Below, piece after piece: positions 23,113 to 34,289 of a DNA stretch of 64,000 bases. Source of the stretch: Tragulus kanchil. Its lineage: Eukaryota > Chordata > Mammalia > Artiodactyla > Tragulidae. Each line of letters begins with the position of its first letter. The first letter of the stretch is position 1. Location of the stretch: the NCBI GenBank assembly GCA_022376925.1, contig JAIOJX010000006.1, positions 55,399,658 to 55,463,657 on the forward strand, given 5' to 3'. The translations under genes were made by a program, and so were the position numbers. A model generated the notes under the pieces. It was given only the letters and a program-made list of their open reading frames with translations, ran no database searches and was not told the DNA's origin.

Positions 23113-23614
23113 TATATATATAGAGAGAGAGAGGAAACTGAAAGGTAATCCAAGAATTATTCTGCACCAAAAGTTTTAGGCCCAGGTATTTGTATGCATT
23201 AGGTCTATCAAAATATGTAGTACTGCATCATCCTCTCGTTTGTTGGAACTGTAATATTCATTACAAATTTGTTTTAAATTCTCATTGTAGAATTTTTTTT
23301 TAAGATGAGCACAAGAATTCAGTAAAGGTACAATACTTCCACTACCTGGAAATAATCACTGTTCCTTTTTTTTTTTTTTTTTAACTAGAAGTAGAGTTGC
23401 TTGATTCAACTTTGGAACATTAAATATTTTGTGACAAAATTATCAAATTGTCCTCTGGAGAGATTTAATAATTCATATATTTATAAAACTATTTTGTAGC
23501 ATAGAAAAGTATAGAAAATATTCCAGTTCAGTTTATGAGGCTAGTATCATACTGTTACAAAATCTGACAAAGACGGTGGGAAAAAGCCTTTTCATACCAG
23601 TCTTGTTTAATCAC
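23113..23614. other. No recognised feature
   Basis: AT-rich; an 18-bp T run near 23366. No gene or transposon seen. Confidence 0.5.
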
Positions 23615-23861
23615 ATAAATGCACAAATTCCATGTTAAAAGCAAAATAAATACAACTTTGTATTAAATGAATAATATGCTGCAACCCAGAAGGGTTCATT
23701 TCAAGAATACATGAATGGTAAAACTATTTTTTGTTACTAGTAGATTTGGGTTTTTTTTTGTTTTTGTTGTTTATTGTTTTTTAAAGTTTTTGACCATGTT
23801 TACATAAAATAAGTAATAAGCTTCATAATTTTCCTCAATTTGTCACCAATAATTCCCTCAT

Positions 23862-24520
23862 TAAAAAATAACTTTATTGAGGTAGATTTTGAATGCCCTA
23901 TAATTCAACCACTCTAAGGGGTTGTTATTTTAGTAAGTTGTTGAGGCTGTGTAAGCGTCATTGTACATTAGTTTAAGAGCAGGCCCGTCGTCCCAGCAAG
24001 GTCCCTCATGTGTATTCGCTGTTAACCCCAGTTCTAGGAGGCCACTCATCTACTTTCTGTCTCTATAGATTAGCCGTTCCTGGACATATAGTATAAATGG
24101 AATCATATAATATGCAATTTCTTTTGTAACTGGATCCCTTCATTTCACATGCTGTTTTTGAGGTCCACCCAAATTATTTTCCATTTAAGGTTATTATGAA
24201 CAATGTTAAGAACATTTGGATACAAGTTTTTGCATAGTGTATGCTTTCATTTCTCTTGACTATATATCTATACAAGTGGAATTGCTGGATCATATGATAA
24301 CTCTATGATGAACATTTTGAGAAACTGCCAAACTGTTTTCCAGTATGGCTACACTATTTCACATTCCTTTCAGTAATGTATGAAGTTTTTCTGTTTCTCT
24401 ACATCCTCACCAGCATTTGGCATCATCTGTCTTTTTTTATGCAGTCTTTCCAGTGTGTGTGAAATTGTGTCTCATTCACAATATGTGTTTGGAGACACAA
24501 ACCTAATCATCTCAAGTGAT
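23862..24520 (-). mobile_element. Old L1 (L1M-type) 3' fragment, antisense (copy 24958-25616)
   Basis: Antisense phrases in the order of an L1M 3' end: 'AACTTTATTGAGGTAGATTT', 'TCTGTCTCTATAGATTAGCC', 'GGAATTGCTGGATCATATGA', 'AACTGCCAAACTGTTTTCCA', 'CTACATCCTCACCAGCATTT'. Heavily decayed. Confidence 0.75.
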
Positions 24521-24540
24521 GCCAAAAAAGCATCTCAATT

Positions 24541-24706
24541 TTTTTTTTAATTTTGGCCTCTTTTTATTGTTTTTTTGTGTATTTATTTTCACCCATCTTT
24601 ATTCTTTGTCCTGTGTGGGCCTCCCATAGCAGTGGCCTCGCTGGTTGCAGAGCACCAGCTCTGGGCACATGCGCTTAAAGTCCGCTGCCTTGAAGCACGT
24701 TGAATC
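24541..24706 (-). mobile_element. Truncated first copy of the 25638 SINE
   Basis: Only the tail and middle of the SINE; it ends at the duplication junction in a corrupted stretch. Confidence 0.85.
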
Positions 24707-25637
24707 AACAATAAATGCACAAATTCCATGTTAAAAGCAAAATAAATACAACTTTGTATTAAATGAATAATATGCTGCAACCCAGAAGGGTTCATTTCAA
24801 GAATACATGAATGGTAAAACTATTTTTTGTTACTAGTAGATTTGGGTTTTTTTTTGTTTTTGTTGTTTATTGTTTTTTAAAGTTTTTGACCATGTTTACA
24901 TAAAATAAGTAATAAGCTTCATAATTTTCCTCAATTTGTCACCAATAATTCCCTCATTAAAAAATAACTTTATTGAGGTAGATTTTGAATGCCCTATAAT
25001 TCAACCACTCTAAGGGGTTGTTATTTTAGTAAGTTGTTGAGGCTGTGTAAGCGTCATTGTACATTAGTTTAAGAGCAGGCCCGTCGTCCCAGCAAGGTCC
25101 CTCATGTGTATTCGCTGTTAACCCCAGTTCTAGGAGGCCACTCATCTACTTTCTGTCTCTATAGATTAGCCGTTCCTGGACATATAGTATAAATGGAATC
25201 ATATAATATGCAATTTCTTTTGTAACTGGATCCCTTCATTTCACATGCTGTTTTTGAGGTCCACCCAAATTATTTTCCATTTAAGGTTATTATGAACAAT
25301 GTTAAGAACATTTGGATACAAGTTTTTGCATAGTGTATGCTTTCATTTCTCTTGACTATATATCTATACAAGTGGAATTGCTGGATCATATGATAACTCT
25401 ATGATGAACATTTTGAGAAACTGCCAAACTGTTTTCCAGTATGGCTACACTATTTCACATTCCTTTCAGTAATGTATGAAGTTTTTCTGTTTCTCTACAT
25501 CCTCACCAGCATTTGGCATCATCTGTCTTTTTTTATGCAGTCTTTCCAGTGTGTGTGAAATTGTGTCTCATTCACAATATGTGTTTGGAGACACAAACCT
25601 AATCATCTCAAGTGATGCCAAAAAAGCATCTCAATTT

Positions 25638-25889
25638 TTTTTTTAATTTTGGCCTCTTTTTATTGTTTTTTTGTGTATTTATTTTCACCCATCTTTATTC
25701 TTTGTCCTGTGTGGGCCTCCCATAGCAGTGGCCTCGCTGGTTGCAGAGCACCAGCTCTGGGCACATGCGCTTGAACACACCAGTCCAGCTGCTTCTTGAA
25801 GCACGTTGAATCTTCCCCGGTCTGGGATAGAACCGGTGCTCCTTGCACTGCAAGGCAGACTCTTTACCCACTGGACCACCAAAGAAGCC
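25638..25889 (-). mobile_element. tRNA-derived SINE
   Basis: Minus strand head GGGCTTCTTTGGTGGTCCAG, 'AAGGAGCACCGGTTCTATCC', and tail 'AAAGAATAAAGATGGGTGAA'. No C-rich box. It lacks the usual 'AATTGGACACA' block (a partial 'GAACACACCAG' remains). Confidence 0.88.
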
Positions 25890-25993
25890 CAGTATCTGAT
25901 TCTTGATAATAGCTTAGAAAACCAAAAAGCCACTATCTTAGTATGTTAAGGATGATGATGACAATGACAGAAACAGTTACATTATAATTAGTA

Positions 25994-26240
25994 TTATTAG
26001 TAGTAAACAATAATGATAATACATAATGGTACTGAATGCCAGATACTCTCCTAAGCTTTTTATAACTCAATAATTCACTTTAACACAGCAATCTTGAGGT
26101 AGGTTCTAGTATCATCTCCAGTTTAGAGAGGAGGAATTCACAGTACAGAGAGATTTTGTGACTGAATTTACCCCACACAGCTGGTAAGTCATGGTGCTGG
26201 AATCTGTGTCAGGCTTTCTGGTTGCAGAGTCCATCCTGCC
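25994..26240 (-). mobile_element. MIR SINE, antisense (copy 27162-27408)
   Basis: The antisense MIR order is visible: 'TGCCAGATACTCTCCTAAGC', 'CAATCTTGAGGTAGGTTC', 'CAGTACAGAGAGATTTTGTG', 'CCACACAGCTGGTAAGTCAT', 'GGAATCTGTGTCAGGCTTTC'. About full length. Confidence 0.8.
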
Positions 26241-28326
26241 CATCCTTCTGCTGGAATCTGGAGAGCCTCATCTCAGCTGGGCCCTCATAGCTGCTCGATG
26301 GTTCTTCCCTGACATTTGACCTCTAAAGCTCTGTGTCTATTCTCAGCTTTTTACAGAAAACTGTGCTTCTCACTTCTCAGAGGAAATAATGACTATACAA
26401 AAAAAAAAAAAAAATGAAACACAAACTGTGTAGTATCTAGTAAAGGTGGCATTTCCAATCAGTAGAGGAGAAAATGGATTATTCAGTAAATGGGGTCAGA
26501 ATAACTGGTTAATTCTTAGCAAAAAAACATTATATTCTTGCTCTGCTTTCAGACATTTGCCTGTGGTTTAATTTTTACAAAAAAATAAAACCATTAAAAT
26601 TCTAGAAGAAATTATAGGATAGGATTTTTAAATCAGAATATTCTGCATATGACAGAAAAACAATAATACAGTAGCTTAAACATGAATGGTGGATTCTCTT
26701 TTGCAAAGAGATTTAGAAACAGGCTGCCTAGGTCTGGGAGGCTCCAGGTAGTCCTAAGGTTCCTTCTGTCTTTCTCTTGTACCTTCTTTAGTGTATGGCT
26801 TCTAACTCAAAGTCACTTCATGCGCTGAGATGCTTAACTGGAATTCTAGCACTCACATTTGCATTCTTGGAATTGACAAAAGACGTTACCTCCCACCTGA
26901 GTCTGCTCTTTTTAAGTGACTTTTCTGAAAGTGCTAGTCAACACATGTACTCTCATTGGTCAGAAGTCAGTCAACTTGACCAAGCTACAAGGAAAATTAA
27001 GAAATATAGTCATCTTTTTGATTTGATACGTTGTAATTTCAATACGATTGAAGTTCTGTTTTTTTAAGAAGGATAAATAGATACTGGATGGCAACTACCA
27101 GTTTTGTCATGTTTTAGGTAGACGAAGCCTTCCTTAACATGACCCCAAGGTCAATAACTTGTGATTAGTATAAACAATAATGATAATACATAATGGTACT
27201 GAATGCCAGATACTCTCCTAAGCTTTTTATAACTCAATAATTCACTTTAACACAGCAATCTTGAGGTAGGTTCTAGTATCATCTCCAGTTTAGAGAGGAG
27301 AAATTCACAGTACAGAGAGATTTTGTGACTGAATTTACCCCACACAGCTGGTAAGTCATGGTGCTGGAATCTGTGTCAGGCTTTCTGGTTGCAGAGTCCA
27401 TCCTGCCCATCCTTCTGCTGGAATCTGGAGAGCCTCATCTCAGCTGGGCCCTCATAGCTGCTCGATGGTTCTTCCCTGACATTTGACCTCTAAAGCTCTG
27501 TGTCTATTCTCAGCTTTTTACAGAAAACTGTGCTTCTCACTTCTCAGAGGAAATAATGACTATACAAAAAAAAAAAAAAAATGAAACACAAACTGTGTAG
27601 TATCTAGTAAAGGTGGCATTTCCAATCAGTAGAGGAGAAAATGGATTATTCAGTAAATGGGGTCAGAATAACTGGTTAATTCTTAGCAAAAAAACATTAT
27701 ATTCTTGCTCTGCTTTCAGACATTTGCCTGTGGTTTAATTTTACAAAAAAATAAAACCATTAAAATTCTAGAAGAAATTATAGGATAGGATTTTTAAATC
27801 AGAATATTCTGCATATGACAGAAAAACAATAATACAGTAGCTTAAACATGAATGGTGGATTCTCTTTTGCAAAGAGATTTAGAAACAGGCTGCCTAGGTC
27901 TGGGAGGCTCCAGGTAGTCCTAAGGTTCCTTCTGTCTTTCTCTTTTACCTTCTTTAGTGTATGGCTTCTAACTCAAAGTCACTTCATGCGCTGAGATGCT
28001 TAACTGGAATTCTAGCACTCACATTTGCATTCTTGGAATTGACAAAAGACGTTACCTCCCACCTGAGTCTGCTCTTTTTAAGTGACTTTTCTGAAAGTGC
28101 TAGTCAACACATGTACTCTCATTGGTCAGAAGTCAGTCAACTTGACCAAGCTACAAGGAAAATTAAGAAATATAGTCATCTTTTTGATTTGATACGTTGT
28201 AATTTCAATACGATTGAAGTTCTGTTTTTTTAAGAAGGATAAATAGATACTGGATGGCAACTACCAGTTTTTGTCATGTTTTAGGTAGACGAAGCCTTCC
28301 TTAACATGACCCCAAGGTCAATAACT
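26004..28326. repeat. Tandem duplication 10 (copies 26004-27159 and 27171-28326)
   Basis: Constant net offset of 1167 bp, 11 bp of filler. Differences are homopolymer lengths (A run near 26400/27567, T run near 26573/27740, T run near 28267), a substitution near 27301 and a short change near 27942. A 90-residue chance frame (26795-27067) occurs identically in both copies (27961-28233). Confidence 0.97.
26640..27070. repeat. Ancient repeat-like sequence, family not identified (copy 27806-28236)
   Basis: Phrases such as 'AATACAGTAGCTTAAACATG', 'GTGTATGGCTTCTAACTCAA' and 'CTCTCATTGGTCAGAAGTCA' resemble a moderately common mammalian interspersed repeat. I cannot name the family. The 90-residue frame inside is not supported as a gene. 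Confidence 0.4.
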
Positions 28327-28590
28327 GTAAAATACAAGGTTGATGGATTTTTGACAAACACAACAGCAACAGTTCCCACCCCCTCCAAAAAAAAGGTGTT
28401 ATAAACAAAATGAAAACGAAGTACAAAATAGGACAAAATAATTGTAAGGAATGGCATATAATTAATACTCTTAAGAGGTAAAGGAATACACTCTTGGTAA
28501 GAAACGTGATTGCCTGTGCCTTTTGGAGAGAAAATGTCAATTCTTTGGTTGTTTTTTAAATGTACAGTGATACATTGTTTAATCTTAGAT
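28327..28590. other. No recognised feature
   Basis: Single-copy-looking sequence; short frames only. Confidence 0.5.
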
Positions 28591-28597
28591 GCATGCT

Positions 28598-28812
28598 CAG
28601 TTTGCTAATTCATGTCCAGCTCTTTTGTGACCTCATGGACTGTAGCCTGCCATGTTCCTCTGTCCATGGGATTTCTCAGGTGAGAATACTGGAGTGGGTT
28701 GGCATTTCCTTCTCCAGGAGATCTTCCTGACCCAGGGATCTTGAACCTGAGTCTCTTTCAACGCCTGTGTTGACAGGCAGATTCTTTACCAATGAACCAC
28801 TCAAGAAACCCT
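28598..28812 (-). mobile_element. Bov-A/Bov-tA SINE, antisense (partial copy 29757-29902)
   Basis: Minus-strand head 'GGGTTTCTTGAGTGGTTCAT', 'GGTAAAGAATCTGCCTGTC', 'CTGGAGAAGGAAATGCCAAC', and a BovB-like end ('CATGAGGTCACAAAAGAGC'). Diverged. Confidence 0.88.
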
Positions 28813-28833
28813 GTGTTTAATCACATGTATATA

Positions 28834-28886
<53 letters not shown>

Positions 28887-28897
28887 TATATATTTTT
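28834..28897. repeat. (TG)n(TA)n microsatellite (copy 29925-29996)
   Basis: A short TG run followed by a TA run, then an interrupted TA tract. The two copies differ in TA count. Confidence 0.95.
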
Positions 28898-28899
28898 TA

Positions 28900-29756
28900 A
28901 GTCCATGTTGAACTTTTAGCAAAAGGGAAGATTTTCTGTTTTGTCTGTCTTCGTTTTAATTCTTTGCTTCTCAATGGCGCATTCTAGACTCATTTGGTAG
29001 ATGCTGGCCTGTATTAATACATGTACAGTGATGGGATACTTGCTTTAGAACAGATTCAGGTAGATTACCTGAATGCTCAATTAACTGCTATGTTGAAAAT
29101 CATCTGCCTTCAGATTGATAAGAAGATAAAATCAATAACCATTCTTAATTCAGTGCTTCATCAGGAAGTGAATTAAAGTAAAACCATTAGCGGTCATTTT
29201 TTAAAATAGTAATCACAAAATTTCAAATTCTTGGAAAAATTTGCATGTTTTTAGTGGTTATTATAAACTGGAATGTATTTAACTGAGTTAAGGACTTGGG
29301 AACATTGGGAGGGGACATTGTTTCTGGCCAGATTACTTAGATAACCATAATTCTTCACAGCTTTCTGTTAATATCTCTTGATTAACAAGCATGTTGGAGT
29401 CAAGTGATTTTGGCTGTTTAGTATCCTTGGTAACCACTGTTAGATGATATGTTGAATCAGTTAAAAAATTTCTTGTAAAAATCTGCTTCCATGAGAAGTA
29501 TTGACTTTGATGTTTAGACATACAAGAAATATATTTACATTAGTGCCATCAGGTATGGAGAATATTTATAGATAAAATCTACAAAGTCTAGTAAACTCAA
29601 AAGGTAGGGAAGATAAGGGGAGGTTGCAAGGGCTCTGCCCTTAAGGACTCTGCTTCTGCGTGGAGAGGGAAAACTTAATAAATAAAGGAACATGAGGCAA
29701 AATAGCCATTGTGTGAGTTTTCGTTCGGGTAGCCCCCGACTGGAGCTTTTATGACA
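28900..29756. other. No recognised feature
   Basis: AT-rich unique-looking sequence, duplicated at 29999-30860. A 62-residue minus frame occurs in both copies (29333-29521 and 30435-30623) with no family resemblance. Confidence 0.5.
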
Positions 29757-29924
29757 ATGGGATTTCTCAGGCGAGAATACTGGAGTGGGTTGTCATTTCC
29801 TTCTCCAGGAGATCTTCCTGACCCAGGGATCTTGAACCTGAGTCTCTTTCAACGCCTGTGTTGACAGGCAGATTCTTTACCAATGAACCACTCAAGAAAC
29901 CCTGTGTTTAATCACATGTATATA

Positions 29925-29986
<62 letters not shown>

Positions 29987-30924
29987 TATATATATTTTTT
30001 AAGTCCATGTTGAACTTTTAGCAAAAGGGAAGATTTTCTGTTTTGTCTGTCTTCGTTTTAATTCTTTGCTTCTCAATGGCGCATTCTAGACTCATTTGGT
30101 AGATGCTGGCCTGTATTAATACATGTACAGTGATGGGATACTTGCTTTAGAACAGATTCAGGTAGATTACCTGAATGCTCAATTAACTGCTATGTTGAAA
30201 ATCATCTGCCTTCAGATTGATAAGAAGATAAAATCAATAACCATTCTTAATTCAGTGCTTCATCAGGAAGTGAATTAAAGTAAAACCATTAGCGGTCATT
30301 TTTTAAAATAGTAATCACAAAATTTCAAATTCTTGGAAAAATTTGCATGTTTTTAGTGGTTATTATAAACTGGAATGTATTTAACTGAGTTAAGGACTTG
30401 GGAACATTGGGAGGGGACATTGTTTCTGGCCAGATTACTTAGATAACCATAATTCTTCACAGCTTTCTGTTAATATCTCTTGATTAACAAGCATGTTGGA
30501 GTCAAGTGATTTTGGCTGTTTAGTATCCTTGGTAACCACTGTTAGATGATATGTTGAATCAGTTAAAAAATTTCTTGTAAAAATCTGCTTCCATGAGAAG
30601 TATTGACTTTGATGTTTAGACATACAAGAAATATATTTACATTAGTGCCATCAGGTATGGAGAATATTTATAGATAAAATCTACAAAGTCTAGTAAACTC
30701 AAAAGGTAGGGAAGATAAGGGGAGGTTGCAAGGGCTCTGCCCTTAAGGACTCTGCTTCTGCGTGGAGAGGGAAAACTTAATAAATAAAGGAACATGAGGC
30801 AAAATAGCCATTGTGTGAGTTTTCGTTCAGTAGAGGAATAGCCTTCTTTCCCTTGCATCTGGGAATGCTTTTATGACAATGCTATTTTATCATTAAAGAA
30901 GTTTGGCAAAAGATAGAAAACACT

Positions 30925-30931
30925 GTTTTTT

Positions 30932-30966
<35 letters not shown>

Positions 30967-31216
30967 GTATTGGCCACTTCTATTGGTCTTTCATTTCCAT
31001 CTTTGTTATTTGGCCTGTGTGGGTCTCCCCTCACAGTGGCCTCTCTTGCTGCAGAGCACCGGCTCTGGGCACATGCACTCCCGAGCTCTGGCTGGGTAAT
31101 TGGACACATCAGTCTAGCCGCTCTGTGGCACATGGAATCTTCCCAGGCCAGGGATTGAACTGGTGCCCCTTGCAGTGCAAGGTGGTGTCCTTACCCACTG
31201 GACTACCAGGGAAGCC
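30925..31216 (-). mobile_element. tRNA-derived SINE with TA-rich tail (copy 32050-32337)
   Basis: Perfect 11-bp target-site duplication TAGAAAACACT at 30914-30924 and 31217-31227 (32039-32049 and 32338-32348 in the copy). Minus-strand head GGCTTCCCTGGTAGTCCAGT. The A-rich tail has become a (TA)n tract. No C-rich box. Confidence 0.92.
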
Positions 31217-31269
31217 TAGAAAACACTTTTTTTCTAATATAAAATAGCACATATTTTAGCTCCAAGCAC

Positions 31270-31480
31270 CCCCCCCCCTTTTTTTTCAGTTTTACTCTTA
31301 CAGAGTTTTTGTTGTCTACTGCCACATATCGACCTGAATAAGCCACAGGTTTACATATGTCCCCTCCCACTTGAACTTGCCTCCCATCTCTCTCCCCATC
31401 CTACCCATCTAGGTTGATACAGAACCCCTGTTTAAGTTCCCTTAGTCTTACAGCAGATTCACATATTTAATGTCAGCTTA
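31270..31480 (-). mobile_element. L1 3' UTR-like fragment, antisense (copy about 32395-32605)
   Basis: 'CTTACAGAGTTTTTGTTGTC', 'AGCCACAGGTTTACATATGT' and 'CCATCTAGGTTGATACAGAA' parallel the L1 3' UTR at 17360-17480. Preceded by C and T homopolymers. Confidence 0.55.
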
Positions 31481-31797
31481 GGAAGTATCTCCCTTTGGTC
31501 ATGATATGTGCCTTCACTGAGGCTTGTAACTGCTACAAGTCTCTCATTTCCTCAAGTTAACATTTTAAGGGTGTTACTAGAATCTGGAATAGCCAGTTCT
31601 GGACTGTGTAGCATGGGCCAGGACTGCTGTGGAATAACAGCATTCCCATCCCACCATTTGGAGCCTGTAGCAAAGGATGGCTAGACCACTGGTACAGAAT
31701 GTATCCTGGGTCCCTGCAGGCAGGCTATGCTTTTCCCTAGGAAGACTGGGGAAAATGGATAGTACTAATTTCAGTTTCACATAGGTTTTGGCTGCTA
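31481..31797. other. No recognised feature
   Basis: Moderate GC, no transposon recognised. A 67-residue minus frame (31577-31780) has no family resemblance. Confidence 0.5.
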
Positions 31798-33124
31798 TGG
31801 AAAAAGTCTACAAAGTCTAGTAAACTCAAGGTAGGGAAGATAAGGGGAGGTTGCAAGGGCTCTGCCCTTAAGGACTCTGCTTCTGCGTGGAGAGGGAAAA
31901 CTTAATAAATAAAGGAACATGAGGCAAAATAGCCATTGTGTGAGTTTTCGTTCAGTAGAGGAATAGCCTTCTTTCCCTTGCATCTGGGAATGCTTTTATG
32001 ACAATGCTATTTTATCATTAAAGAAGTTTGGCAAAAGATAGAAAACACTGTTTTTTTTTATATATATATATATATGTATATATATATGTATTGGCCACTT
32101 CTATTGGTCTTTCATTTCCATCTTTGTTATTTGGCCTGTGTGGGTCTCCCCTCACAGTGGCCTCTCTTGCTGCAGAGCACCGGCTCTGGGCACATGCACT
32201 CCCGAGCTCTGGCTGGGTAATTGGACACATCAGTCTAGCCGCTCTGTGGCACATGGAATCTTCCCAGGCCAGGGATTGAACTGGTGCCCCTTGCAGTGCA
32301 AGGTGGTGTCCTTACCCACTGGACTACCAGGGAAGCCTAGAAAACACTTTTTTTCTAATATAAAATAGCACATATTTTAGCTCCAAGCACTCCCCCCCCT
32401 TTTTTTTTCAGTTTTACTCTTACAGAGTTTTTGTTGTCTACTGCCACATATCGACCTGAATAAGCCACAGGTTTACATATGTCCCCTCCCACTTGAACTT
32501 GCCTCCCATCTCTCTCCCCATCCTACCCATCTAGGTTGATACAGAACCCCTGTTTAAGTTCCCTTAGTCTTACAGCAGATTCACATATTTAATGTCAGCT
32601 TAGGAAGTATCTCCCTTTGGTCATGATATGTGCCTTCACTGAGGCTTGTAACTGCTACAAGTCTCTCATTTCCTCAAGTTAACATTTTAAGGGTGTTACT
32701 AGAATCTGGAATAGCCAGTTCTGGACTGTGTAGCATGGGCCAGGACTGCTGTGGAATAACAGCATTCCCATCCCACCATTTGGAGCCTGTAGCAAAGGAT
32801 GGCTAGACCACTGGTACAGAATGTATCCTGGGTCCCTGCAGGCAGGCTATGCTTTTCCCTAGGAAGACTGGGGAAAAATGGATAGTACTAATTTCAGTTT
32901 CACATAGGTTTTTGGCTGCTACTAACTTCTGCTTGCTCTCAGAGGAGCTGTAAGATAGAAATTTAAGGGAAAAAAGCAGAAATTAAACTATAACAAAGTA
33001 AACCACAGCTTCATTTGTTTGATTAGTTGCTTAGAGCCTTTTCTTAACCAGCAATTCTACCTGTTCTATAGTTAAGTGGCTTATAAAATACCGCTTCCAG
33101 AAAAAAAAACATAAACCCTGGGAA

Positions 33125-33275
33125 GTCCATGCAAACTGAGTTCAAAGGTCACCACTTACTAACTGTGTCACGTAGGGATAGACAGCCAGCTTCTTGGTGT
33201 CTTCAGTTTTCTTATCTGCAAAATGTTGTTTATAGGGGAACTTTACGGTATAAATAAGATCATGGATTTGAGATA
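33125..33275 (+). mobile_element. MIR SINE core
   Basis: 'CCACTTACTAACTGTGTCAC' and 'TCAGTTTTCTTATCTGCAAA' are conserved MIR core phrases in the right order. Confidence 0.8.
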
Positions 33276-33655
33276 GGGACTTGGAGCTCAGTCATTGTTG
33301 GTTCCCTTAATTATGCCTCTCAAGAAAGACTTCTCTGAGTTTCATCCTTTATTTTTACTTTCTTTTACTCCTTCCATTAATCCTCTTCTTGTATTCTACC
33401 CATCTTCTGGCACCCTACTCTATTATAGTTTTCTCTCCTCTTTCTTTCCTTAGCCCCTTTTGATTAATTTTATCCTCCATACTTGTTACTGGTTCTTCTC
33501 TGTTGCTGTTTATAGTGAGAATGTAATGTAATCCAGCTGTTACATTATGAGACAGTTGTGTACCGAATGCTCTGTTAGGTGTTGAAGTTCTAATGAAGGA
33601 GATGTGGTCCTTGGACTTAAGGCAATTGCCTTCTGCTGAAGGATGTTGGCAAATA

Positions 33656-34289
33656 CAGTGGGCACTCAGTATCTGCAGGTGCTGCATCTGCAGATTGAAC
33701 CAACTGAGGATGGAAAATATATTTTTAAAAAAATTCCAGGACTTTTGAAAAATGCAAAGCTTGAATTTGCTATGCACCAGTAATTGTTTGCATAGCATTT
33801 GCATTTTGTTAGGTATCACAACTAATCTAGAGGTGATTTAAAGTATATGGGAAGATGTATAGAGGTTATATGTAAATACTATGCCATTTTATATAACGGA
33901 CTTGGGCATCCATGAATTTTTTTTTTTTTTTTTTTGATGGGGGGGCGGGTTGGGGAGGGAGGCGGGGCGGGCGGGCCACTTTTTTTTTTTTTTTTTAATT
34001 GATCTTTCATTTATCTATTTTTCATCCATCTTTGTTCTTTGGCCCATGTGGGCCTCCCATCGCAGTGGCCTCTGTTGTCACAGAGCACCTCCGGCTTGGT
34101 AATTGGACACGTCAGTCCAGCCGCTCCGCAGCACGTGGGATCTTCCCAGGCCAGGGATCGAACCGGCGGCCCTTGCACTGCAAGGCGGTGTCCTTACCCA
34201 CTGGACCACCAGGGAAGCCCCCATCCATGAATTTTTATATTCATAGGGTGTCATAGAACCAAGCCTTCATGGATACCCAGGGACAACTG
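33656..34289 (+). mobile_element. Tigger-type (pogo) DNA element split by a SINE
   Basis: TA-flanked element whose ends are inverted repeats: CAGTGGGCACTCAGTATCTG at the left and, on the minus strand, CAGTTGTCCCTGGGTATCCA at the right. Internal 'AATCTAGAGGTGATTTAAAG' is typical. Without the SINE it is about 320 bp, a non-autonomous form. Confidence 0.85.
33923..34221 (-). mobile_element. Young tRNA-derived SINE with C-rich 3' box
   Basis: Target-site duplication CATCCATGAATTTTT at about 33908-33922 and 34222-34236 inside the Tigger element. Minus-strand head GGGCTTCCCTGGTGGTCCAG. The + strand shows a dense G-run block at 33939-33976 corresponding to the C-rich box. It lacks part of the middle block present at 52874. 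Confidence 0.94.

Larger units (their letters stand above)
23615..25812. repeat. Tandem duplication 9 (copies 23615-24706 and 24711-25812)
   Basis: Offset 1096 bp at the left, 1106 bp at the right. The last 30 bp of copy 1 (about 24676-24706) carry a roughly 10-bp net loss and scrambled bases compared with 25772-25812, in the SINE. The remainder is nearly identical. Confidence 0.96.
28666..30881. repeat. Tandem duplication 11 (copies 28666-29759 and 29757-30881)
   Basis: Offset 1091 bp at the left. The microsatellite is about 11 bp longer in copy 2. The end of copy 1 (29727-29759) is a shortened, damaged version of 30829-30881, both closing on TTTTATGACAATG. The copies then join with 3 bp shared. 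Confidence 0.95.
30680..32921. repeat. Tandem duplication 12 (copies 30680-31797 and 31807-32921)
   Basis: Offset about 1127 bp at the left and 1124 bp at the right; 9 bp of filler. It overlaps the second copy of duplication 11, so 30680-30881 is present three times (also from about 29583 and from 31807). TA-tract and C/T homopolymer lengths differ between copies. Confidence 0.96.

Noticed and set aside
26795..28233. Two identical 90-residue frames (26795-27067 and 27961-28233) looking like a conserved repeated gene
   Set aside because: They are identical because duplication 10 copies the DNA. The frame lies in an ancient repeat-like segment with no motif or splice context.
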